Source: Oscillatoriales cyanobacterium RM2_1_1
Lineage (GTDB): Bacteria > Cyanobacteriota > Cyanobacteriia > Cyanobacteriales > Microcoleaceae
Reading direction: 5' to 3'
Length of the DNA: 52,112 nucleotides
Assembly: GCA_012033335.1 (NCBI GenBank)
Contig: JAAURB010000031.1
Span: 1-52,112, forward strand
Below are positions 44,852-52,112 of the stretch, one piece after another. Position numbers and translations under genes: made by a program. Each line of letters starts with the position of its first letter. The stretch's first letter is position 1. Under the pieces are notes generated by a model that saw only the letters and a program-made list of their open reading frames with translations, did no database searches and was not told the origin of the DNA.

Positions 44852-45271
44852 ATGACCGGATTTATCAGAGGCTTATTTAAAAGAAATAGCGATCGCCCCG
44901 AGCAAACCTATTATCTGGATGAAGATAACGCTAAAACCCTGGGAGATGTAGACTACATGCGTCGATCCAGCACGATCAGGCGCACCTTTCCCAAGAATGT
45001 GGCGGAGTCCAGTGCAGTAATTTCCTCCATGGAAAAGAAGAAAGACTTTAAAAGTCCTCTAACCAGAAGTGCTTTGAATGAAGTGGTTGAAGACAGAAAT
45101 GACCAGGCTGTCTCATTCTCTTCCTTTCAACCGCAGATGCCAAACCGTAGCTTTGGGGCTCAGCGTTCTTCTTACTCCACTTCCCCCTACAGTTTAGAAC
45201 CCGATCGTCGTCGCCCAGACTCAAAAATGGATGAGTTCCGCAAAATGGCCCGGGAAATGAAGAAGAAATAA
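44852..45271 (+). CDS. Conserved cyanobacterial hypothetical protein
   Basis: A 139-aa, strongly basic, low-complexity protein (MTGFIRGLFKRNSDRPEQTY, C-terminal DEFRKMAREMKKK). The N-terminal amphipathic helix and Arg/Ser-rich middle suggest a disordered or membrane-surface protein. I do not recognise the family function. A clear ribosome site, AGGAGA, precedes the ATG. Confidence 0.6.
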   Translation: MTGFIRGLFKRNSDRPEQTYYLDEDNAKTLGDVDYMRRSSTIRRTFPKNVAESSAVISSMEKKKDFKSPLTRSALNEVVEDRNDQAVSFSSFQPQMPNRSFGAQRSSYSTSPYSLEPDRRRPDSKMDEFRKMAREMKKK

Positions 45272-45359
45272 GGGTTCAGATCTGGATTCAATGATTCTGG
45301 TTGAGCTCAATTAATTTGAGCTCACTCACAGCCTGAGACCCTGGAGAAGTTGACTCAGC

Positions 45360-45731
45360 TCAACTCGAGTAGTGCTTCGGGCTATTTTTTAGTGTCTCCG
45401 AAACTCGCGACGAAGGTTTATTCGTTTTAGGACGGCTGGAGCGACGGAACGGCAGCAAGGTCGTGAAAAGACTGGCGATCGCCAGGATTCTTTGAAGCTG
45501 TTGGGTTTGGAATTGCAACTTACGGTACTGTTTTCGCAGGGAGGCGACTCCCTGTTGACCCCTTTGAATCGAGGCAGGGGAGCCACTGAGCAAACTATAA
45601 AGCTGTCGCTCGGTTCGGGTTAACAATCGCTCCACCTGGTTGATGGTGCGGTTCAGATGCCAAATTCTCCAGGCCACATAAAAACACAACAGCGAGATGC
45701 TGAAATTGACCCCAATGACAAACGCAATCAT
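45360..45731 (-). CDS. Small membrane protein with coiled coil
   Basis: A 123-aa protein. The N-terminal membrane helix (VIGVNFSISLLCFYVAWRIW) is followed by a helical region (NQVERLLTRTERQLYSLLSG, RKQYRKLQFQTQQLQRILAI) predicted to form coiled coil, and a basic tail. It resembles uncharacterised cyanobacterial proteins. Confidence 0.65.
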   Translation of the reverse strand: MIAFVIGVNFSISLLCFYVAWRIWHLNRTINQVERLLTRTERQLYSLLSGSPASIQRGQQGVASLRKQYRKLQFQTQQLQRILAIASLFTTLLPFRRSSRPKTNKPSSRVSETLKNSPKHYSS

Positions 45732-45898
45732 ATTGATTTAGTCCCATTTCGATCCGGGCAATAGCTTTTATAGTAACCCCCTGATCATGATTTCATCGGC
45801 TTGACGATGATGAAGTTAAAGCTCTAACCTCAGGAAGATCAGATCTCCTGAGGCAAAATTGATCGGTCAGAGCAGCCCCGGAGAAATTTATTGTTTCC

Positions 45899-46933
45899 CT
45901 AAATCTCGTCCCATCCCCCAACCCCAGAGGACATTACATAGCTGGTAACACTGGCTTCAAAGAAATTGGCCTTGGTGTGGGCTTCCTTTTTGGTATCTGA
46001 AAACCGTTCCAGGTGAGTGTAAGGACTCTTGCTATATTTCTTCTCAGGGTACAGAGGTTGTAGACCAATGGAACGCAACCGGGCATTAGCCAGGTATTTA
46101 GTATATTGCTCAGTGCTGCTCTCGGTAATTCCCAAAATATTGTTGCCCACAATATGATCAGTCCAACGGCATTCATGCTGTACAGCAGTGTCGAACATCT
46201 CATACACTTGATCCACGGAATGGGGAAAAACCTGCATAGCTTCCGGAATCAATTTTTGAAACAACCGTACATGGCTAAGTTCATCCCGATTAATCATTTT
46301 AAAAATATCTGCTGAACCTGGCATCAGCATCCGAGATGCTAGATTGTAGAAGTAGATAAAGCCGTTATAAAAATACAGTCCTTCTAGCAAGAAATCTGCT
46401 AATAAAGCCACGAAATAATTCTCGGTAGTGGGGAAATCCACATACTTCTGATACATCCCAGCAATAAATTCACAGCGATCGCGCAGTACCGCATCCGTGC
46501 GCCAGAAATCATAGACAAAAGTCCGCCGATCAGAGGGAATGATCGTTTCAATCATGTACTGATAGCTCTGATTGTGCATGGCTTCCTGGGAAACCTGTTC
46601 AGCCATGCAGAGACTAATTTCCGGGGCGGTTACACTACTTTTGATGTGGGGAATATTACAGGTCTGAACCGAATCCAAAAACGTCAGATAGGAAAGAATC
46701 CCATCAAAGGCACGGCGTTCATCGGGGGTTAAATTGGCATAATCTACCACATCTTGAGTAATATCCAGCTTTTCAGGAACCCAAAAATTCTCCCGCATTT
46801 GCTTGTACAAACCAACCGCCCAGGGATAGCGGACATCATTTAATTGCATCAGGTTGGTGGTGTCTCCGAACCAGATGGAACGGTGCTCTACATCATCAAT
46901 TCCCTCTGGATTAAAAATGGGATTGATCGGCAT
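45899..46933 (-). CDS. nrdB: Ribonucleotide reductase class I, beta subunit
   Basis: About 344 aa; the radical-generating subunit. The di-iron ligands are visible: Asp in LTFLDSVQTCNIPHIK, Glu/His in AEQVSQEAMHNQSYQYMIE (with the Tyr radical four residues after His), Glu in FLLEGLYFYNGF, and Glu/His in RDELSHVRLF. I start at ATG 46933 (MPINPIFNPEG), the family's usual N-terminus, not at 46975. It follows nrdA by 100 bp on the same strand, so the two are one operon with nrdA first. Confidence 0.92.
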   Translation of the reverse strand: MPINPIFNPEGIDDVEHRSIWFGDTTNLMQLNDVRYPWAVGLYKQMRENFWVPEKLDITQDVVDYANLTPDERRAFDGILSYLTFLDSVQTCNIPHIKSSVTAPEISLCMAEQVSQEAMHNQSYQYMIETIIPSDRRTFVYDFWRTDAVLRDRCEFIAGMYQKYVDFPTTENYFVALLADFLLEGLYFYNGFIYFYNLASRMLMPGSADIFKMINRDELSHVRLFQKLIPEAMQVFPHSVDQVYEMFDTAVQHECRWTDHIVGNNILGITESSTEQYTKYLANARLRSIGLQPLYPEKKYSKSPYTHLERFSDTKKEAHTKANFFEASVTSYVMSSGVGGWDEI

Positions 46934-47033
46934 TTGATAGGCATTGAAGTTATTGTGATTGATGGCAAATATCATAATTTTCAGGGATTGATCTGCTTAA
47001 ACGACAGGATGAAATGGGCGAAAAAATGGGGAA

Positions 47034-49295
47034 TTAATTGGCGCAAGCCGTACAGCCCTCACTCCCCTCTTGAAAACTGTCCCGTTGCACAGTTCTGATG
47101 TAATAGATGGCTTTGCAGCCTGACTCCCAGGCTAGTACCAGGGTTTCAAAAATATCTTTGGCTTTGAGGGCTCGCTCCGGTTCATCCGGGAAGTAAATTC
47201 CCTGATTTAGATTGAATAGCAACTCCATGGAGATCCCGGTATCAATCCACTGCTGAACCGTGGCAACGGCTTTAACCACAATCTGTTGATTCAGGGTTTT
47301 GTTCTCTGGATAAAACCAGAAACTTTCCCGAATAAACGGCGGGGCAATCGGCACAGTTCCTTTAGCCCATTTGTCGTAGAAAAAGCGACTGTAGCAGGGC
47401 AAAATACTAGCAGTACATCCCTGCACCAGAGAGGAAGACGTGTTAGGGGCGATCGCTGTGATATGAGAATTGCGAATGCCGTAACGCTGGATATCTGCGC
47501 TCAAAGTCTGCCAGCGCTCAGGTTTAGCTGCATTGTCCAGGAACCATTCCACCGGTTTGGCCCCAATTAATTGACCCGAACTCCAGGAACTCCCCGGAAA
47601 CGCTGGATAAGCCCCCCGTTCTCTCGCCAATTCCATAGAAGTTTTCGTGCAGTAATAGCCAATCTCTTCAAATAAATCGCTAATTTCTGCCAGGTTAGTG
47701 TAAGACAATCGCCGCTGGGCCAGCCAATCCGCTAGGCCCATGGCCCCAACCCCAATGGTGCGATATTTGTCATTGTGAAATTGACTGGCTGCAAACGGGG
47801 CATAGGTCAGTTCGATGGTGTTATCCAGCAGCCGAACCGCCGTTTCACAGATTTCCGGCAGATTCTCAAGGGTGAGATTAGCTAGGTTTAAGCTGGTGAG
47901 ATTGCAGGTGTGGGCTTCCTTGCCGGGGGATACATTTGACCAGCTTTCCTGGCAGAGGTTGCCTCCTGGAATATAGCCTTCGTGCTGGTTGGGATTGGCC
48001 CGGTTAGCGGTGTCTTTAAACCAGAGATAGGGCATTCCGGTTTCCACCTGGGAACGCATGATGGATTTGAATAAATCCCTAGCATTCACCCGTTTATACA
48101 GGGTTAAATGGATATCTAAACTGGCTTCAATTTGCCGGTAAGCCGCTTCAAATTTCTCTCCCCAGAGTTCTGGTAATTCGATCCCCAGCTTGGTTCGCAC
48201 TTCGTAGGGATCAACAAATGTCCAGTCTCCCTGACTCGTCACCCGCCGCATGAACTCATCGGAGACGACAAGCTGGGGGAAAATATCATAGGCTTTGCGC
48301 CGCTGATCCCCATTTTCGGTCTGCATCTCCAAAAATTCGGGGACATCCAAATGCCAGATATCCAGGCTAACGGTAATGGCCCCAGCCCGACGACCCCCTT
48401 GATTCACAGCGATCGCCGTATCATTGAGCAGCTTAGTCCAGGGAATCACTCCCCCAGAGGTATTTGGTTTCCCCATCACCCAACTGCCCGTGGCCCTGAC
48501 CCGGCTGACATTTACCCCGACACCGCCGCCATTTTTAGAAATGCGGGCGGCATCTTTGATCGCGTCAAAAATACTTTCCAGGTTATCGTCCATGGCCGTG
48601 ATAAAACAACTGCTGAGGGAACCCTGGGGAATTCTCAGATTGGCTAGGATCGGAGTCGCCAGGGAAATCTGCCGTTTGGCGATCGCCTCATAAAACTTTC
48701 TCCCCCAGATCAGGCGGCTCTCCGGGGCTTCTACCACCGCCAGCAGCAAAGCACAGGTTAACAAGGCTTCTTGGGGAAGTTCATTGGTCAATAGATAGCG
48801 CTTGGTTAGGAGAACCGATCCCGCATAGTCATAGTCCTTGTCCCAGTCTGGATTGATCCAGGAACCCGCTTCCTGGAGTTCCTCCCGGGTGTAAGTTAGC
48901 ATTCGGGGATCATATTCCTGGCGTTCCGTTTTGGCATGAACAGTGCGGGGATAATCTTCGTAGCGATACCCTCGACTGACCGCCGTATCCTTCCACAAAC
49001 TCCAGATATGTAGCCGTCCGGCGACATAGCGCCAGTCCGGTTCTGAGGGGCTACAGAGCTCCAGGGCACAGTTGATCAGATTGTCTTGAATTTCTCGCGT
49101 GGTGACACCACTTCGCAGGCGGGTAGTCAGTCCTGCTTCCAGGGTGATGGGGTTGGCATCGAGTCCTTCACAGGCCCAGTTCACAACGGCCCGAATCCGA
49201 GAAACATCTAAAGCCGTAGGGGTTCCATCCCGGCGAATCACCTGAATACCAGCTTTGAAAGGGATAACTGTGGTGGGGGAGAGAGTTTGTTGCAT
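47034..49295 (-). CDS. nrdA: Ribonucleotide reductase class I, alpha subunit
   Basis: 753 aa; reduces ribonucleotides to deoxyribonucleotides with NrdB. An N-terminal ATP-cone (residues of about 15-75) provides allosteric activity control. The active-site set is SSCFITAMDDN, NLCQE (thiyl Cys and Glu) and TCNLTSLNLANL, with the radical-transfer Tyr pair in KAIYYIRTVQ. The C-terminal redox Cys pair is EGCTACAN. Divergence from the serine hydrolase gene is not the case: all genes from 45.4 to 52.1 kb lie on the minus strand. Confidence 0.95.
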   Translation of the reverse strand: MQQTLSPTTVIPFKAGIQVIRRDGTPTALDVSRIRAVVNWACEGLDANPITLEAGLTTRLRSGVTTREIQDNLINCALELCSPSEPDWRYVAGRLHIWSLWKDTAVSRGYRYEDYPRTVHAKTERQEYDPRMLTYTREELQEAGSWINPDWDKDYDYAGSVLLTKRYLLTNELPQEALLTCALLLAVVEAPESRLIWGRKFYEAIAKRQISLATPILANLRIPQGSLSSCFITAMDDNLESIFDAIKDAARISKNGGGVGVNVSRVRATGSWVMGKPNTSGGVIPWTKLLNDTAIAVNQGGRRAGAITVSLDIWHLDVPEFLEMQTENGDQRRKAYDIFPQLVVSDEFMRRVTSQGDWTFVDPYEVRTKLGIELPELWGEKFEAAYRQIEASLDIHLTLYKRVNARDLFKSIMRSQVETGMPYLWFKDTANRANPNQHEGYIPGGNLCQESWSNVSPGKEAHTCNLTSLNLANLTLENLPEICETAVRLLDNTIELTYAPFAASQFHNDKYRTIGVGAMGLADWLAQRRLSYTNLAEISDLFEEIGYYCTKTSMELARERGAYPAFPGSSWSSGQLIGAKPVEWFLDNAAKPERWQTLSADIQRYGIRNSHITAIAPNTSSSLVQGCTASILPCYSRFFYDKWAKGTVPIAPPFIRESFWFYPENKTLNQQIVVKAVATVQQWIDTGISMELLFNLNQGIYFPDEPERALKAKDIFETLVLAWESGCKAIYYIRTVQRDSFQEGSEGCTACAN

Positions 49296-49671
49296 AGTCT
49301 CCGGGGGTACAAACCTTATTGAAATAATCGCTCTACCAATTTACCTTAAGATCCACATTTAGTGACAGGGGGTGAGCAAGAATTTTTTTTCACTCTAGAT
49401 ATAGTGCAAGCTAGGATTGAATCAGTCGTAAAGTTAGTGTCCTGTCGAGCTTCAGGTTTTAAGCATATAAAGTTGACTATAAAATCAAGTTTACCATCAC
49501 ACTTAGATTGTTGGCCATAAAGTTATATCGCAGTCTTCAAGGATTGATGAAAAGCGGTTATTGTATTGCGATCGCTGAATATTAATTTCTATGAGGACTT
49601 ATCTCTTAAAAATGCAGTGCAATCAGCTTGGGACTGTTACCCTGCTCTGAGTCACCAATTTGCTTGAAATC
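49296..49671. other. 376-bp gap upstream of nrdA
   Basis: I see no gene here. It should hold the nrdAB promoter. A CACTCTAGATATAGTG sequence (49390-49405) only loosely resembles an NrdR box. Confidence 0.4.
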
Positions 49672-51450
49672 TTACTGCCTCTGTTGTTGCCGTTGTTCTT
49701 CAGGGGTCTGGTCAGTTTGCCGAGCCTTCTGGGCAAAATATTGATAAATAATTTGCGAGGTATCGCGGATTAGAGACTCTGCAGCAGAATCACTATTAGA
49801 GCGCTCCACTAACACAGCTAATAGATAGCGCTTGCCATTGGGCAGATCAATCAATCCCACATCCGCTGCTACAGACTTAAGGTTGCCAGTTTTATGGGCG
49901 GCGATCGCCCCATTGCCCAAGCCACTAGGAATCAAGGCATCATTTTCAGTCTGCTGTAAAATATGGAACAGGCGATCGCGGGATTTCATCGACACCAGCC
50001 CCGCCTGATTGAGTTGAGTCAGGAGATTGACCAGATCCCGGGCACTGGTTTTATTGGTTCCCTGGAGATCCGGTAGAGGATTGCGAATCACCGTGTCATT
50101 CAGGCCCCAATCTTTGAACTTTTGATTCAGGGCTTCTGCTCCCCCTAGCCGATCAATCAGCATATTGGTTGCGGTATTGTCACTGACGGTAATCATCTTC
50201 GTCGCAATCGTCAGGGCTGTGTAGCGGGTTCCGGGGGATTGATGTTGAACATCCCCTGACCCTCCAGCAATCTGCCGATCCTCCAGGGTCAATTTCTCAT
50301 CCAACTGAATCTGACCGGCATCAACCGCTTGAAAAAAGGCGGCCAAAATTGGCAGTTTGATGGTACTGGCGGCAGAAATAACTGACTGACTATCAATATC
50401 AACATAGGAACCCGTATCCAGGTCAACCATGAGGATTCTGGGTTTCAACTCCGGTTCGGCTTTGACCAGATCCAGCACCTCTTGCTTGAGGGGATTGAGT
50501 TCCTGGTTGAGTTGCAGGGACAAGGGGAGAGCCTCAATTCCCAAGGGCTGACTGACTGACCCTGACCCTGAGGCATTTACTTCCTCGTTGGAGCTGGCCT
50601 TAGCGCTGGGTTGACCCAGGGAATTTAAGATTGACAGTCCTGTTCCCGCTAGAACCCCTACACCTACTCCTAGGATCAGTAACCGAATTCCATAGACCAC
50701 CAGGGTTGGGGGTTGTTTTCGAGATCGCGGGGGGACGGGTCGTTTAGGCTCAGATGGCTTAGGGTCTGAGGGCCTAGTCTCAGGGAGTGTGGGATCGACT
50801 GATTTGAGGGGATGGCGTTGCCCGTCGGAGCGTTTTGGTTCCAGCCTGAGGGGACGAGAATGCAATGGCACCACGTTAGGACGACCGGGGTTGATTTCTC
50901 CTTTGCCATTGACCCGGAGTGGTCTGAGGGGAGTATCAAATGAGACTGGATTCTGCCTCGGTCTCTGAGCGCTGGGGTTGACCTCAGGAAACCGGCTGAG
51001 ATCAGGGGGTTGAGTTGAAAAGTGGGGGCGGGGTCGGCGAGTTTGGAGCTTCTCGAGAAGACTATCAAGGTGGTATGAGGCGGGCAGACCGTCATCTGAC
51101 AGGGTATAGGGGTCTCTACCAAACGGGTTTCTGCTAGGTTCTCTACCCAATTCATCTCTGCCTGGTTGTTGCAGATCAAATGAGGGAGGAACCGTTTTCT
51201 GGGATCCATTCTGACCATTCTGACTAGTCTGACCAGAATAACGACGACGCCCAGAGGGGGTTGAGCTGTAGTCAAGGGGAGAATTGCTCGGGTTTGAACC
51301 GATAGGGCTAGAACGACTTGAACTTGTATTCAAACCGTTTGAGGCGTTGGCACCAGAGCGGGGGGCATGGGTCTGATCAAGCTCAACATCTCGACGGCGA
51401 GATCGATTGAGGAAAGAAAGTATTGACTGTTGAGGAGGCCGTTGAGTCAC
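49672..51450 (-). CDS. Membrane-anchored serine hydrolase (class A beta-lactamase fold)
   Basis: A 592-aa protein. The long N-terminal region (1-250) is Pro/Arg/Ser-rich and disordered, then one membrane helix (VVYGIRLLILGVGVGVLAGT). The C-terminal domain has the active-site set of class A beta-lactamases: SxxK in AASTIKLPI, SDN in ITVSDNTATN and KTG in AAHKTGNL. Long disordered N-termini suggest a cell-wall-linked role (carboxypeptidase or amidase) as likely as antibiotic resistance. It is 10 bp downstream of trmJ on the same strand. Confidence 0.85.
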   Translation of the reverse strand: MTQRPPQQSILSFLNRSRRRDVELDQTHAPRSGANASNGLNTSSSRSSPIGSNPSNSPLDYSSTPSGRRRYSGQTSQNGQNGSQKTVPPSFDLQQPGRDELGREPSRNPFGRDPYTLSDDGLPASYHLDSLLEKLQTRRPRPHFSTQPPDLSRFPEVNPSAQRPRQNPVSFDTPLRPLRVNGKGEINPGRPNVVPLHSRPLRLEPKRSDGQRHPLKSVDPTLPETRPSDPKPSEPKRPVPPRSRKQPPTLVVYGIRLLILGVGVGVLAGTGLSILNSLGQPSAKASSNEEVNASGSGSVSQPLGIEALPLSLQLNQELNPLKQEVLDLVKAEPELKPRILMVDLDTGSYVDIDSQSVISAASTIKLPILAAFFQAVDAGQIQLDEKLTLEDRQIAGGSGDVQHQSPGTRYTALTIATKMITVSDNTATNMLIDRLGGAEALNQKFKDWGLNDTVIRNPLPDLQGTNKTSARDLVNLLTQLNQAGLVSMKSRDRLFHILQQTENDALIPSGLGNGAIAAHKTGNLKSVAADVGLIDLPNGKRYLLAVLVERSNSDSAAESLIRDTSQIIYQYFAQKARQTDQTPEEQRQQQRQ

Positions 51451-51460
51451 ACTTACACAC

Positions 51461-52112
51461 CTAAAAACTTGAAGATGGCTTCAAAGTATCATAAACCGAG
51501 TTTGGTGAAGATGGCTGATCGACTGCCCATTTCACCTGAGATAAAATTCCTCGGAGCATTGCTAGCTCTGATGTAGATAGATTAGCACGGTTAAACAAAC
51601 GCCGAAACTTTTCCATGCGACTTTTGGCCGTATGGGGATGAAGATAGCCAATTCGCAACAACACAGACTCTAGCTGTTGATAATACTCTTCTAAGTGATC
51701 GAGGGTCACAGGGATTTCCTCCGGGAAAACCGCATCAGTTGGATTCTGGGAAGGCTGAGGGAGGTCGGACTCGATAGATTCGATGGGGATGGGATGGGCG
51801 AGTTGGTACAGCTCATAACAGGATACAGCGATCGCCTGAGCCAGATTTAAAGTCGGATAGATGGGGCTAGAGGGAATCTGGACAAACCGTTGGGCATAGT
51901 TGAGTTCCTGGTTGCTCAGTCCCCGGTCTTCCGGGCCAAAGATCAACGCAGCCGGGTAATTCAGCAACCAGGGAAAAGCCTGTCTTGGGTGTTCGAGGGG
52001 GTTTCCCAGGGCGCGACTTCGAGCGGTGGTGGCGATCGCCCGCTGGCATCCCTGGAGAGCTTGGGGATGTCGGACATCGTGGCGGTTTCGAGTGAAATCG
52101 AGCGGCATAGAA
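51461..52112 (-). pseudogene. trmJ: SPOUT RNA methyltransferase (TrmJ/TrmH-like), partial at the window edge
   Basis: The visible C-terminal part has the SPOUT knot signatures ALIFGPEDRGLSNQELNYA and IPSSPIYPTLNLAQAIAVSC, as in TrmJ, which 2'-O-methylates tRNA position 32. The N-terminus lies beyond the window. At about 52061-52062 the reading frame appears to shift (one missing A before ALQGCQRAIATTARSR); upstream, another frame reads LETATMSDIP. The ATG at about 52108 is therefore not the true start. Evidence is limited by the edge. Confidence 0.7.

Noticed and set aside
49390-49405. NrdR box upstream of nrdA
   Set aside because: CACTCTAGATATAGTG has the CAC...GTG arms but a 10-nt centre, not the 8 nt of the NrdR consensus, and there is no second box at the usual spacing.
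49672-51450. Antibiotic-resistance beta-lactamase
   Set aside because: The SxxK, SDN and KTG motifs fit the fold, but the long disordered membrane-anchored N-terminus is unlike resistance enzymes. A wall-related hydrolase is equally likely.

Overview
The window is chromosomal DNA from a cyanobacterium, most likely a filamentous one. The palindrome GCGATCGC (HIP1) recurs throughout, inside genes and between them. The gene set is cyanobacterial: petM (a cytochrome b6f subunit), crtH (carotenoid isomerase), PII, an ABC1 kinase, an SLH-domain protein, RTX proteins, and many small proteins known only from cyanobacteria. No ribosomal RNA, CRISPR array or intact prophage is visible.

Layout. 0.2-3.1 kb: holA, divergent from a 2H-phosphoesterase-like gene, pilD and a DUF2007-like gene. 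3.4-7.6 kb: an RTX protein, an SLH/glycosidase-like protein, a GNAT acetyltransferase and a Uma2 protein. 8-12 kb: rdgB, a DUF1614 membrane protein, glnB and ilvB; the glnB-ilvB gap holds two GTA-N8-TAC NtcA boxes, and the ilvB one is followed by a well-placed -10. 12-21 kb: a histidine kinase with a degenerate ATP lid, an ABC1 kinase, petM, a VanZ/LamG membrane protein, and lhgO and pdxA whose start codons overlap in one CATG. 21-28 kb: a ferredoxin-like protein, a glycosyltransferase, and a two-gene exosortase system (XrtO-like enzyme plus a VIT/PEP-CTERM target), both frameshifted. 28-31 kb: glmS, tRNA-Ala(GGC) and an integrase stub. 31-44 kb: small secreted and membrane proteins, upp, a candidate small RNA, crtH, a DUF4336 gene, a second glycosidase-like gene, a GST and a second RTX gene. 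44-52 kb: small cyanobacterial proteins, nrdB and nrdA, a beta-lactamase-fold serine hydrolase and a trmJ-like methyltransferase running off the end.

The most informative structural signal is a pair of IS remnants at 31.06-31.13 kb and 43.81-44.22 kb. They are in opposite orientation and share 72 identical bases. The outer flank of the right copy (AAACGAGT) is the reverse complement of the inner flank of the left copy (ACTCGTTT). Joining those flanks rebuilds a perfect 13-bp tandem repeat. This is the footprint expected if the 12.7 kb between the copies inverted by recombination between them.

The second strong candidate is a compact intergenic RNA unit at 34.10-34.21 kb: TTGACA-N17-TATATT, then about 76 nt with a CU-rich motif, then a 10-bp hairpin and a T run.

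Four genes are each split by one base (TIGR02921-like, xrtO, crtH and a coiled-coil protein), and trmJ at the right edge may be a fifth. Most of the breaks lie in or beside short homopolymers, so sequencing or assembly error must be excluded before calling them pseudogenes. Several families of short dispersed and tandem repeats occupy the intergenic spaces.
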